A stretch of 64,000 nucleotides of DNA from Acinetobacter modestus (lineage in GTDB: Bacteria > Pseudomonadota > Gammaproteobacteria > Pseudomonadales > Moraxellaceae): contig NZ_BMDV01000002.1 of NCBI RefSeq assembly GCF_014636095.1, forward strand, positions 372,001-436,000, written 5' to 3'. The position numbers and the translations under genes are program-made. Below the pieces are notes generated by a model. The model was not told the origin of the DNA. It did no database searches and worked only from the letters and a program-made list of their open reading frames with translations. Positions 54,868-63,869 of the stretch are shown piece by piece (position 1 is the first letter of the stretch; every line of letters begins with the position of its first letter).

Positions 54868-56085
54868 TTAGTGTTCAGCCCATTCAACTGTTGAAAGGTC
54901 GATACCTTCTTTATACATATCCCAAAGCGGAGAAAGTTCACGTAATTTCTCAACAGCAGCTTTGGTAATTGTTAACACATGATCAATATCAGCTTCAGTT
55001 GTATATTTACCAAAACTGAAACGAATTGAACTATGTGCTAATTCATCAGATAAACCTAAAGCACGTAATACATATGAAGGCTCTAGTGTTGCAGAAGTAC
55101 ATGCTGAACCACTTGACACTGCAAGATCTTTTAACGCCATCATTAATGATTCACCTTCAACGAAGTTAAAGCTGACATTAAGATAGTTTGCAACGTTCTC
55201 AGTCGGATGACCATTCAAGAACACTTGCTCAAGGTCTTGGAAGCCATTCCATAGTTTGTCACGTAGGTGGCGAAGACGCTCTTGTTCTGCTTGCATAGTT
55301 TTACCAGCAATTTCAAAAGCTTCACCCATACCTACAATTTGATGAGTTGCTAAAGTACCAGAACGCATACCGCGCTCATGACCACCACCATGCATTTGTG
55401 CTTTTAAGCGAACACGTGGGCTACGGCGGACAAATAGAGCACCAATTCCTTTAGGGCCATAAATTTTATGACCAGAGAAGCTCATTAAATCAATTTTCAT
55501 AGTTGAAAGATCGATTTCAACTTTACCAGCGGCTTGTGCAGCATCAACGTGTAAGAATGTTTTATTCGAACGTGTTAACTCGCCAATAGCTGCTACGTCA
55601 GTAATCGTACCGATTTCATTGTTCACCATCATCAGTGAAACAAGAATGGTATCTGGACGTAAAGCTGCTTTCACCATTTCAGGCGTAATTAAACCTGTAC
55701 GTGGTTCAGGTTCTAAATAAGTAATTTCAAAACCTTGTTCTTCTAGCTCGCGGCAAGTATCTAACACAGCTTTGTGTTCGATTTTACTAGTAATGATGTG
55801 CTTGCCTTTTGAACCGTAAAACTGAGCAATACCTTTTAGTGCTAAGTTGTCAGATTCAGTCGCACCAGAAGTCCAAACGATCTCACGTGGATCTGCTTTA
55901 ACTAGGTTTGCAACTTGTTCACGTGCATATTCAGCTTTTTCTTCAGCTTGCCAACCATAGGCATGTGAGCGTGATGCAGGATTACCAAAAGTCCCTTCGA
56001 AGGTTAAACATTCCATCATACGTTCTGCAACTTCAGGAAGTACTGGTGTTGTTGCTGCATAATCAAGATAAATTGGACGTTTCAT
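54868..56085 (-). CDS. iscS: Cysteine desulfurase IscS
   Basis: PLP enzyme that takes sulphur from cysteine for Fe-S clusters, thiolated tRNAs and cofactors. 405 residues. PLP Lys in [16 protein letters not shown] near 206, active-site Cys in the loop [21 protein letters not shown] near 328. It starts [20 protein letters not shown]. The second gene of the operon, beginning one base after iscR's stop. Confidence 0.97.
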   Translation of the reverse strand: MKRPIYLDYAATTPVLPEVAERMMECLTFEGTFGNPASRSHAYGWQAEEKAEYAREQVANLVKADPREIVWTSGATESDNLALKGIAQFYGSKGKHIITSKIEHKAVLDTCRELEEQGFEITYLEPEPRTGLITPEMVKAALRPDTILVSLMMVNNEIGTITDVAAIGELTRSNKTFLHVDAAQAAGKVEIDLSTMKIDLMSFSGHKIYGPKGIGALFVRRSPRVRLKAQMHGGGHERGMRSGTLATHQIVGMGEAFEIAGKTMQAEQERLRHLRDKLWNGFQDLEQVFLNGHPTENVANYLNVSFNFVEGESLMMALKDLAVSSGSACTSATLEPSYVLRALGLSDELAHSSIRFSFGKYTTEADIDHVLTITKAAVEKLRELSPLWDMYKEGIDLSTVEWAEH

Positions 56086-56086
56086 G

Positions 56087-56560
56087 TCAAATACCTGTAA
56101 CCGATAGGAGGGCTGAATCTAAACTTGCTGAGTTTTGGCGAAGTGCAACAGTTTGAACATTGTCGCGTGCGATCAGGTCTGCAAGAGAGATTTTTGCGAG
56201 ATAATCGGCAATATGGTGGGAGAGTTCTTGCCATAAGTCATGTGTTAAGCACATTGCACCATTTTGACAATTGCCTTTATGGTCGCAACGTGTTGCATCG
56301 ACGGTTTCATTTACAGCTTCGATAATTTCTAGCACGGTAATTTCAGTTGCATTTCGTGCAAGATGATATCCACCATTAGCACCACGAACACTCGAAACTA
56401 ACCCATGTCGTTTAAGTTTTGCGAATAACTGTTCTAAATAGGCGACTGATATGGATTGACGTGCTGCTATTTCGGCAAGCGTGATCGTTTGTTCAGTTGG
56501 CTGCAAAGCTAAATCAAGTAGAGCAGTCACTGCGTAACGACCGCGAGTTGTAAGACGCAT
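56087..56560 (-). CDS. iscR: Fe-S cluster regulator IscR
   Basis: Rrf2-family repressor that senses cluster supply and represses its own operon when holding [2Fe-2S]. 157 residues from ATG 56560 ([19 protein letters not shown]), the standard family start; an upstream in-frame GTG is unlikely. Winged HTH at the start, and the ligand set [13 protein letters not shown] (C-x5-C-x5-C) near 92-104. The promoter upstream carries a close match to the IscR type 1 site. Confidence 0.95.
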   Translation of the reverse strand: MRLTTRGRYAVTALLDLALQPTEQTITLAEIAARQSISVAYLEQLFAKLKRHGLVSSVRGANGGYHLARNATEITVLEIIEAVNETVDATRCDHKGNCQNGAMCLTHDLWQELSHHIADYLAKISLADLIARDNVQTVALRQNSASLDSALLSVTGI

Positions 56561-56593
56561 GATTCGGTACACATGGTTAGACTAGATGTCTAA

Positions 56594-56626
56594 ATTTTAT
56601 GAATTCCGACTAAAATAGTCAAGTTT
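56594..56626 (-). promoter_or_regulatory. isc operon promoter with IscR type 1 site
   Basis: Minus-strand -35 TTGACT (56622-56617), 17-bp spacer, -10 TAAAAT (56599-56594). The dyad GACTATTTTAGTC (56608-56620), with TT before and GG after it, agrees with the IscR type 1 consensus YYGACTRWWWYAGTCRR. It overlaps the -35 element, so holo-IscR would block RNA polymerase. Confidence 0.85.
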
Positions 56627-56668
56627 TTTAATTGCCAAAATGCGTGTGAAAAGTGAAATATGTTGGAA

Positions 56669-57316
56669 TTATTGTATCCACATATTATAAACGAAAAAGC
56701 CTATTAAAATAAAGCTGAATACAGCAAATGAAATATTAATCCAACGTTGGCGTTTTTGCAGGCGATGAATGCGGTTTTGATATTGTTTAACTTCAACCAA
56801 TAATGAGTTGATCTCAGAGCGTTGCTGATCGATTTTATCAAGCAATGGCGCAATTCGTTGCTGAGACGCGATAGCTTCTGCATCACTATCAAATGCATTG
56901 AACCATTGTTTCCAATTTGCGAATATACTCGTGAGTGTGAGGTGAGGGATTAAATCCATCACATCTTCTTGAAGTCTTGCATCACCTAAAATACGCATAT
57001 TGTAGATACTGCGCTGATTATTAAATACGAAAATTTTAATCAAATCGATGAGTGTGCTATTTATTTCTAGATCAACTTTTCGATCTAGTGCTTTCATATC
57101 AAATAAAATTCCTTTTTCGGTAAATTGGACATAAAAGTCAAAAAAAGGAATATAACTGTTGATTCGAATGGTAACTTTTTCATCGATAAGTTTTTTCGCT
57201 TGCAAGCGTAAAGTTGCATCATGCGTGAGAATGAATGAAAAAAAAGTTTCTAAAACAATGATGACAATGTTTAGCAACAAATGGGGGTGTTTATGTCTTT
57301 GTTGCGTATCACTCAT
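56669..57316 (-). CDS. Membrane-anchored protein with weak SCP2/UbiJ-like region
   Basis: 215 residues from ATG 57316 (MSDTQQRHKHPHLLLNIV) with AAAGAG upstream. Residues 15-120 contain a pattern reminiscent of the SCP2 lipid-binding domain of UbiJ: a strand-rich region, then NMRILGDARLQEDVMDLIPHLTLTSIFANWKQWF, like the GDA-x-L ... DWE segment of UbiJ. A coiled coil follows (about 145-185), and a single C-terminal membrane helix (about 190-210) makes it tail-anchored. The resemblance is weak, so the function is open. It is divergent from the phasin gene. Confidence 0.65.
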   Translation of the reverse strand: MSDTQQRHKHPHLLLNIVIIVLETFFSFILTHDATLRLQAKKLIDEKVTIRINSYIPFFDFYVQFTEKGILFDMKALDRKVDLEINSTLIDLIKIFVFNNQRSIYNMRILGDARLQEDVMDLIPHLTLTSIFANWKQWFNAFDSDAEAIASQQRIAPLLDKIDQQRSEINSLLVEVKQYQNRIHRLQKRQRWINISFAVFSFILIGFFVYNMWIQ

Positions 57317-57526
57317 AGGTCTCTTTATCCTTGCCAATCACACTATAAATTTCATAAAGCACGTAAATCTGAGTATCCATACTCAATTGTTAAAAATAAT
57401 TTACATGACTTTATTGCTTTGTAGAACAGTTTTTTAAAACGATCAAGTCTTAACTTTGATATTATAAAAACATTTTTATGGTTAAATACGACATACTGTT
57501 TGTAAAGTGCTTGGGAGTAATGGTTA

Positions 57527-57982
57527 ATGGACAACTCAAATGTAGAACACCCAACTGATGAGGCAGAGGTAAAAACTAAGCTAAAATCAAAGAGTTCTAA
57601 AAAATCTGCCCTTGATTTCAAAAAGTATACGCAACAGATTTGGCTGGCTGGATTAGGTGCTTTTTCACGCGCCGAAGAAGAGGGAAATAAATTATTTGAC
57701 TCTTTAGTCAAGGTGGGTGAAGAGCTAGAATCCAAGACCGTCGATTTTGCTGATAACACTGTTGGAAAAGTGACTGAAAAAGCCAAAGAATCAGTGACGG
57801 ATACTAAAGATAAAGTTGAAAAAATTTTAGACACAGGTGTGAATCATTCGTTGAATCGTATTGGTCTAGTGACTCCAAAAGATCTCCAGCATATCGAGCA
57901 ACTTTTAGTTCAGCTACATATTAAAGTAGATGCATTGATTGAAGAAAATAATCAATTAAAGAGTAAATTGAATAAAAAGTAA
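57527..57982 (+). CDS. Phasin-like poly(hydroxyalkanoate) granule-associated protein
   Basis: 151 residues. The diagnostic stretch FKKYTQQIWLAGLGAFSRAEEEGNKLFDSLVKVGEELESKT near 31-71 is that of the PhaI/PhaF phasin family. A charged N-terminus and a coiled-coil C-terminus (HIEQLLVQLHIKVDALIEENNQLKSKL) complete it. Phasins coat PHA granules and influence their number, but no pha synthesis genes lie in this window, so the partner genes are elsewhere or the protein has another role. GGGAG upstream. Confidence 0.85.
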   Translation: MDNSNVEHPTDEAEVKTKLKSKSSKKSALDFKKYTQQIWLAGLGAFSRAEEEGNKLFDSLVKVGEELESKTVDFADNTVGKVTEKAKESVTDTKDKVEKILDTGVNHSLNRIGLVTPKDLQHIEQLLVQLHIKVDALIEENNQLKSKLNKK

Positions 57983-58148
57983 AAAAATATAGGCACTCGT
58001 CTGTTTATGTGGTTTTTGAGTATTTATTTTTGCTAAAAAGCCTTTCTAGTATTGCGTTCTCCCCTAAAGCATTGCTATAAAGGCGGCATGGCCTTTTAAA
58101 CTATAGCCTTGGATCTTAACAAACGATATTAAGAGGATATTTTTTATC

Positions 58149-58421
58149 ATGAATAAATCAGAATTAATTGATGCGATTGCTGAAAAAGGGGGAGTATCTA
58201 AATCGGATGCTGGTAAGGCACTCGATGCAACAATTGCGTCAATCACTGAAGCACTTAAAAGCGGTGATACGGTTACTTTAGTTGGTTTTGGTACATTTAG
58301 CGTTAAAGAACGTGCTGCACGTACTGGTCGTAATCCTAAAACAGGTGAAGAGCTTCAAATTAAAGCAAGCAAAGTACCTAGTTTTAAACCAGGTAAGGGT
58401 TTAAAAGATTCAGTTGCGTAA
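58149..58421 (+). CDS. hupB: Nucleoid protein HU (beta-type)
   Basis: 90 residues, standard [29 protein letters not shown] helices, then the beta-arm [25 protein letters not shown] with the DNA-intercalating Pro in RNPKTGE, ending [11 protein letters not shown]. It binds and bends DNA without strong sequence preference. It precedes ppiD, the same order as hupB-ppiD in E. coli, and has its own terminator. Confidence 0.95.
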   Translation: MNKSELIDAIAEKGGVSKSDAGKALDATIASITEALKSGDTVTLVGFGTFSVKERAARTGRNPKTGEELQIKASKVPSFKPGKGLKDSVA

Positions 58422-58435
58422 TCTTTTTAAATCAG

Positions 58436-58463
58436 AAAACGCACCATTTTGGGTGCGTTTTTT
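58436..58463 (+). terminator. Terminator after hupB
   Basis: AAAACGCACC pairs with GGGTGCGTTTT around ATTTT and is followed by TTATTT. Confidence 0.9.
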
Positions 58464-58549
58464 ATTTATTGAATGAAATACTTTATTCAGCATTCATTCG
58501 CTTTGGTTTTTCAGTTAAAATTGCCCCGAAATAAAATATTGGAATACTT

Positions 58550-60421
58550 ATGGAATCATTTCGTACAGTCATTAAGGGTTGGCTTGGCAAAGTCCTATTA
58601 GTTTTGTTTTTGACCCCTTTAGCGCTTGTAGGTATTGAAGGATATTTTAGCGGCAGTAATAAAGCAGACGTTGCGAAATCTGTTAACGGACAAGATATTT
58701 CTAATAAAGACTTGGAAAGTGCGACTAAAAATTATAAAGATCAATATTTATCAATGGTAAAGGGTGATGAGTCTCTTTTAAATCAGCCAGTTATTCAGCA
58801 AAAAGCTTTAGATGCGCTGATTGCACGCTCTTTATTGCAACAGCAGGCGGAAAAGCTGGGTATTTCTTTAAGCGATACTCAGCTGGAGCAAATGTTGGCA
58901 CAACAGCCAAGTTTCCAAGAAAATGGAAAGTTTTCTCAAAAGTTGTATGAAAATTATTTACGTTCAGTCGGAATGACTAACCAAGCTCTAATTGCTAGCT
59001 TGCGTCAAGATCATGCACTAAAAATGATTTCATCGACTTTGTTAGATTATGCGTTGGTGAGTAAATCTGATTTACATCAGCTTGCGAGTTTGCAAACAGA
59101 ACAGCGTACTTTGCATTTAGCAAGTATTAAGTTGGATGATTATAAAAAAGGTTTGACTGCGTCAACTCAAGAAATAACAGAGTACTACAACAAGCATAAA
59201 AATGAATTTAAGCAAGTTGCAAGTGTTGATGTTGATTATGTGGTTTTAAGCCCAGCGTTATTGCCTCAAACTAATTTAAATATCACTGAGGCTGATTTAC
59301 AACAGGCTTATAAGGCTTTTGTTGAAAAGCAGCAGAAAGATGCAAAACGTGAAGTTAAGCATATTTTAATTACAACTGATGCACGTGATGCTGCAGCAGC
59401 TCAAAAAATTGCGAATGATGTTTATGCCAAGATTCAAGGTGGAATGTCATTTGCTCAAGCGGCTGCACAATTCTCAGAAGACCCGACTTCAAAAGCACAG
59501 GGTGGTTTAGTTGATGCTTATGCGCCAGGTATTTTCTCAGCCGACTTTGATAATGCGGTTAATGCCTTAAAGAATGGTGAAGTTTCTAAGCCTGTTAAAA
59601 CACAATATGGCTACCATATTATTGAAGCAAATGCACCAGTTGCAAATATTCCTTCTTTTGAGAGTGAGAAAGCTCGCTTAACAGCTGAAGTGCAGAAGGC
59701 AAAAACTGCAAATTTATTTAGCGATACTGTAAATAGCTTAAATGAAATGGTTGTGGGTAATGACTCTTTAGAAGCAGTTGCTCAAGAGGTAAAGGGTGCT
59801 CGTGTTGAATCTTTAAATGGGGTGACCTTAACCACTCAAAATCCTTATTTGAGCGATTTAAATGTTAAAGCAAAACTGTTTAATGATGATGTGAAAAACG
59901 GTGACCGTAATGCATCTTCTAATATTCAGTTAGCGAATGGTGATACGATTTGGATTAAAGTCCGTAATTACCATGCAGCGGGCGTTAAACCATTAGATCA
60001 AGCGACTGCTGAAGTAAAAGCAAAAGTCATTGAAGCAAAGGCATATAAAGCTGCTCAAGCAAAAATTGCAAAAATTTTAGCTGATTTTAAAGCATTACCT
60101 GCTGCACAAGTTGTTGCAAAATCACAAGTCACTTTTGAAGATGCAGGTACATTTGCGCGTTCTCAAGGTTTAAAACGTGCAATTGAGCGTGCTGCTTTCA
60201 GTATTCCAGCGCCAACTAAAGAAGGTATGTGGTCTGCTACGACAGCAAAATTACCTAATGAGTTGGTTATCGTTGCAGTTTCAAACGTGAATACTAATGC
60301 TGCAAATGAGTTGCCGCCGGAGCAAATTACTGAGTTAACTAAGTTGTATCAGCAGTTCCGTGGTCAGCAGTTACTAGAAGACTATACTGATTATTTAAAA
60401 TCACAGGCGAAGATCAAATAA
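58550..60421 (+). CDS. ppiD: Periplasmic folding chaperone PpiD
   Basis: 623 residues. One N-terminal membrane helix (about 12-32) anchors it in the inner membrane with the bulk in the periplasm. A SurA-like N-terminal chaperone region (ALDALIARSLLQQQAEKLGI) is followed by a parvulin domain (REVKHILITTDARDA, GMSFAQAAAQFSEDPTSKAQGGLVDAY, PVKTQYGYHIIEA) near 262-365 and a long C-terminal region. It works near the Sec translocon on newly exported proteins. It follows hupB, as in enterobacteria. Confidence 0.93.
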   Translation: MESFRTVIKGWLGKVLLVLFLTPLALVGIEGYFSGSNKADVAKSVNGQDISNKDLESATKNYKDQYLSMVKGDESLLNQPVIQQKALDALIARSLLQQQAEKLGISLSDTQLEQMLAQQPSFQENGKFSQKLYENYLRSVGMTNQALIASLRQDHALKMISSTLLDYALVSKSDLHQLASLQTEQRTLHLASIKLDDYKKGLTASTQEITEYYNKHKNEFKQVASVDVDYVVLSPALLPQTNLNITEADLQQAYKAFVEKQQKDAKREVKHILITTDARDAAAAQKIANDVYAKIQGGMSFAQAAAQFSEDPTSKAQGGLVDAYAPGIFSADFDNAVNALKNGEVSKPVKTQYGYHIIEANAPVANIPSFESEKARLTAEVQKAKTANLFSDTVNSLNEMVVGNDSLEAVAQEVKGARVESLNGVTLTTQNPYLSDLNVKAKLFNDDVKNGDRNASSNIQLANGDTIWIKVRNYHAAGVKPLDQATAEVKAKVIEAKAYKAAQAKIAKILADFKALPAAQVVAKSQVTFEDAGTFARSQGLKRAIERAAFSIPAPTKEGMWSATTAKLPNELVIVAVSNVNTNAANELPPEQITELTKLYQQFRGQQLLEDYTDYLKSQAKIK

Positions 60422-60443
60422 GTTTGATCTAAGCTTTGAAATT

Positions 60444-60478
60444 TAAAAAGCCAGTTCTTATGAACTGGCTTTTTTATG
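60444..60478. terminator. Terminator between ppiD and cpoB-like gene
   Basis: AAAAAGCCAGTTC pairs with GAACTGGCTTTTT around TTAT. It serves both convergent genes. Confidence 0.9.
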
Positions 60479-60489
60479 CATTATAAGCA

Positions 60490-61353
60490 TTATTTTTTCT
60501 GAATAAATTTAGCTTCTTCGGATTGTGGATATTGGTTAAGCAACTTTGTTTTATACTGGTTGGCAAGAGCAGTATTTTTATCGACTTCTTTTGCAATGCT
60601 ATAAAGTTGATAAACCGCTCGAGAAGCTTTTGCTGAATTAGGATAGCGTGTTACTACGATATTATAGTTTTGTTTGGCTGCTTTATAGTCAACAGGTTCA
60701 ACAGCTAAATAAAACTCAGCCAGCCAAAAGTAAGCATTTCCAACATAAATTCCATTTGGGTGGTTCTTAATGAAATTTTGCATTGGTTGAATGGCTTTTT
60801 TTGCCCCGCCTTGTTTGTAGGCATCTAGTGCAACCGTATATGCTGCTTTTTCTAGCTCAATTTGGTTGTTGGTATTGCTCGTGGTAGCGGTATTTGACTT
60901 CGGTTGTACGGCAGGTGTTTGAGGCACTGAATCCTGTTTTACAGGACTAGGAGCTGTTGATGTGGGTGCAGGTGTTGGAGCTGAGTTTGTTTCTGTTTTT
61001 ACTGTATCAGTTGTCGTACTATTTTCTGGTTCTGTATTTTCTTCTGGTGGGTCAATTTTTTGAGAGAGTAATTCTAAGCGTTGATCTAAATCTGTATAGC
61101 GATTGGCCAACTCTTTTTTCAGTTGCTCAATTGAATTGTCATGCTCTTCTAATTGGCCTCGTAATTTTCGAACTTCTTCTTCTAGTTTTTGGTTCTTTTG
61201 AATGAGATCCCAATTTAGGTTTGAGCCAGTATTAGAGATATTTGTATTATCTGCAATCGTCTGGCTGAGTGCACGAGATTCAATGGGAACATTTGCATAT
61301 AAATGTGCGCTAGCGAGTAAGGCAGTAAAAAGTACGGAATACTTTTTTAGCAT
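60490..61353 (-). CDS. CpoB/YbgF-like periplasmic protein
   Basis: 287 residues: signal peptide (MLKKYSVLFTALLASAHLYA), a coiled coil (about 50-95, LEEEVRKLRGQLEEHDNSIEQLKKEL-type), a Ser/Thr/Pro/Asn-rich linker with many TETNSAP-like residues, and C-terminal TPR repeats (EKAAYTVALDAYKQGGAKKAIQPM, NAYFWLAEFYLA, ASRAVYQLYSIA). This is the plan of CpoB, which coordinates peptidoglycan synthesis with Tol during outer-membrane constriction. CpoB is normally the last gene of tol-pal; here it is separate, with no tol genes nearby. Confidence 0.85.
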   Translation of the reverse strand: MLKKYSVLFTALLASAHLYANVPIESRALSQTIADNTNISNTGSNLNWDLIQKNQKLEEEVRKLRGQLEEHDNSIEQLKKELANRYTDLDQRLELLSQKIDPPEENTEPENSTTTDTVKTETNSAPTPAPTSTAPSPVKQDSVPQTPAVQPKSNTATTSNTNNQIELEKAAYTVALDAYKQGGAKKAIQPMQNFIKNHPNGIYVGNAYFWLAEFYLAVEPVDYKAAKQNYNIVVTRYPNSAKASRAVYQLYSIAKEVDKNTALANQYKTKLLNQYPQSEEAKFIQKK

Positions 61354-61624
61354 AAAAATTCATCCATAAAGTTAAAAAGCCGTGAGCGAACAAGTCCTCA
61401 TGTTTACTTGTAGCACACTAGATCTATGTTTTTGATTTAGTCATTAAAGCAGCAACTCATTTAAATGCAATAAGCATTTACAATCTTCAAGCATTTTTCG
61501 AATAAAGAAATTATCTGTTGTTTAATGTTTATACACTTTTAAATTAAATAGATAATATAGAGATAGATTTTGCTGATGAAATAAGCAATTGAATCAAAAA
61601 GTCACTTAAAAACAGATACAAGTC

Positions 61625-61652
61625 TTGCAACTCAGGCAAAAATCTCTATACT
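61625..61652 (+). promoter_or_regulatory. Predicted promoter of the SRP RNA gene
   Basis: TTGCAA (61625-61630), 16-bp spacer, TATACT (61647-61652), about 12 bp before the RNA start. The rest of the 310-bp gap 61354-61663 shows no coding sequence. Confidence 0.6.
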
Positions 61653-61663
61653 TTGTCAGGCAA

Positions 61664-61778
<115 letters not shown>

Positions 61779-61779
61779 T

Positions 61780-62262
61780 TTATTCTTCATCGCTCGTTCG
61801 AGCAATTGCTTTCATAATTATTCCCATATCAAATCCTCGGTATTGTAAGAATCTAATTTGTCTTGCTTTTAGTTTTGGATCTGTCTCTACATCTATCCCA
61901 AATTTCTTTATTTTGAGTTGATAAGCTTGATCTAGCCAATCTACTTCTGAAAGTTCTTCAGTAATAAGTTCTGTATCGAGTTGTTTTGCTTTTAAAGCCT
62001 GTTTAATTCTTTGTAATCCTTTACCTTTTTTAAGTTGACTGGCTAGTGTGAGTTCTGCAACACGTTGGTCGCTTTGGTAATTTTGTTGTGCTAACTCATC
62101 AACTAGATTTGCGACCTCTTCTGGATTGATCGCATATTGATTTAATTTTGCTTCGAGATCTGCTTTGGAATAATCTCGACGTGTAAGAAGGGCAAATGCA
62201 TAAGAGCGTAATCTTGCACCTGTCAATGTTTTGGGTTTCTCTATTTTTTCAGAATTAAACAA
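61780..62262 (-). CDS. recX: RecA regulatory protein RecX
   Basis: 160 residues. RecX family pattern of three-helix repeats: RLRSYAFALLTRRDYSKADLEAKLNQY, VANLVDELAQQNYQSDQRVAELTL, GLQRIKQALKAKQLDTELI, and a last repeat ARQIRFLQYRGFDMGIIMKAI. It binds RecA filaments and limits their growth. It follows recA on the same strand with a terminator between, the classic order. Because recA is disrupted here, RecX may have no filament to control. The gene itself is intact. Confidence 0.92.
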   Translation of the reverse strand: MFNSEKIEKPKTLTGARLRSYAFALLTRRDYSKADLEAKLNQYAINPEEVANLVDELAQQNYQSDQRVAELTLASQLKKGKGLQRIKQALKAKQLDTELITEELSEVDWLDQAYQLKIKKFGIDVETDPKLKARQIRFLQYRGFDMGIIMKAIARTSDEE

Positions 62263-62280
62263 GTTTTATATCCTCATGAA

Positions 62281-62304
62281 AGAAAAACGCCCCGAAGGGC
62301 GTTT
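62281..62304 (-). terminator. Terminator between recA and recX
   Basis: AAACGCCC pairs with GGGCGTTT around TTCG on the minus strand, followed by a T-run. It lies 5 bp after the recA stop and allows partial read-through to recX. Confidence 0.85.
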
Positions 62305-62308
62305 CAGC

Positions 62309-63282
62309 TTAGCTTTCTAAAAAATCTGGTTCTTCTTCATCTTCAGTTTGAGCTGCTTCTTTGTTGTTTTTAGTAAGAAGTTGTTCACGAATGACCTTTT
62401 CGATTTCTTGAGCCATTGCTGGATTTTCCTCAAAATGTCGAATCACGTTATTTTTACCTTGACCAATTTTATTGCCTTGATAAGAATACCAAGCACCCGC
62501 TTTTTGTACGATGTCTTGTTGAACAGCAAGATCAACCAATTCGCCTAACTGATTAGTGCCTTTGCCATACATGATTTGGAACACAGCTTCTTTGAACGGA
62601 GGCGCCATTTTGTTTTTTACAACTTTAACACGCGTTTCGTTACCTGTGATCTCGTCACCTTCTTTCACTTGACCAATACGACGGATGTCTAAGCGTACAG
62701 AAGCGTAGAACTTAAGTGCACCATACAGTTCGAGCGTTTCGCATTACCTGTAATTTTACGTAGAGCCTGACTCATTAAGCGTGCTTGTAAGCCCATGTGT
62801 GAGTCACCCATTTCGCCTTCAATTTCGGCTTTAGGGGTCAATGCTGCTACAGAATCGACAACGATTAAATCGATTGCACCAGAACGCACCAACATATCGG
62901 CGATTTCGAGTGCTTGCTCACCGTGGTCAGGTTGTGAAACCAAAAGGTTATCAATATCTACACCAAGCTTACGTGCATATTCTGGATCTAATGCATGTTC
63001 TGCATCGATAAAGGCACAGGTACCGCCATTTTTTTGACATTGAGCAATCGCTTGTAATGTCATGGTCGTTTTACCTGAAGATTCAGGACCATAAATTTCG
63101 ATAATACGACCTTTAGGTAATCCGCCAATCCCTAATGCGATATCGAGAGTTAAAGAACCTGTAGAAACCGCTTCAACAGCTTGTACAGTATTATCACCTA
63201 AGCGCATCACGGTATTTTTACCAAACTGCTTTTCAATTTGGCTTAAGGCTGCTTGTAACGCCTTGCTTTTATTATCATCCAT
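62309..63282 (-). pseudogene. recA: recA disrupted by a 73-nt internal deletion and frameshift
   Basis: Recombinase A, normally about 348 residues in one frame. From ATG 63282 the reading is perfect RecA for 188 residues (Walker [20 protein letters not shown], ending KRSNCMV), then nine foreign residues (HLSSTLLYA) and a stop at 62689-62691. Perfect RecA resumes in another frame at 62719 ([18 protein letters not shown]) and runs to 62309. The 24 residues expected between (family IFINQIRMKIGV... to GGN, with the first part of loop L2) are absent. The gene is 974 nt, and 974 plus 73 gives 349 codons including the stop. A 197-residue truncated product keeps the ATP site but lacks part of L2 and the whole C-terminus, so it should be inactive. 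It needs checking against raw reads. Confidence 0.93.
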
Positions 63283-63440
63283 CTCAAAACCTCAAAACTT
63301 TATTTCTTAACGACTAACCCAAGTGGATGTATTGAATCTCAACTTGTTGGGACTTGAGTATAGTGGCAGATTCTAGTTGTATATTCCACATCTGATCTGT
63401 GCTAATACGACACAAGATGACGCATCCAAATTAGAAAATT

Positions 63441-63869
63441 TTATTCATCATGATATGACCATGATTGTACATTTTCTTGTTTAAAACGATTGATATCACG
63501 ACGATCTTTTTTGCTTGGTCGGTGATCAGGTCGGGCTAGATTATGCAATTTTCGCTGTGATGCATGCAACTCTCTACGCTCAATACTTTCAGGTGTTTCT
63601 TCATAAAGAAGTTGAGCCATTGGGGCGCCACCTCGAACAGCCGATAGTGCTTTCACAACAACGGTCTTTTTCTCAAAACCTTGCTGGATGGTGAGTTCCA
63701 TTCCAATACGGACGTCTCTAGAAACTTTAACGCGGTCATTGTTGTGATGGACTTTACCACCTTCAATTGCGGCTTTGGCAATAGAGCGTGTTTTAAAAAA
63801 ACGTGCAGCCCAAAGCCATTTATCAATGCGCATGGCATCCATGTTGTCTGATTCATGCTGTTTTGGCAT
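63441..63869 (-). CDS. hslR: Heat shock protein 15 homologue (S4 RNA-binding)
   Basis: 142 residues. S4 domain at the start: MRIDKWLWAARFFKTRSIAKAAIEGGKVHHNNDRVKVSRDVRIGMEL (about 13-60), then a basic C-terminal tail RPDHRPSKKDRRDINRF. Hsp15 binds 50S subunits carrying a stalled nascent chain after heat shock. Its start lies 17 bp inside the end of the upstream gene, so the two are co-translated. In E. coli the order is yrfG-hslR, which the window appears to match. Confidence 0.88.
   Translation of the reverse strand: MPKQHESDNMDAMRIDKWLWAARFFKTRSIAKAAIEGGKVHHNNDRVKVSRDVRIGMELTIQQGFEKKTVVVKALSAVRGGAPMAQLLYEETPESIERRELHASQRKLHNLARPDHRPSKKDRRDINRFKQENVQSWSYHDE

Noticed and set aside
62309..63282. 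recA read as two genes or as a programmed frameshift
   Set aside because: Twenty-four conserved residues are missing as well as the frame change, so a ribosomal shift could not restore RecA, and no slippery sequence is seen at the junction.
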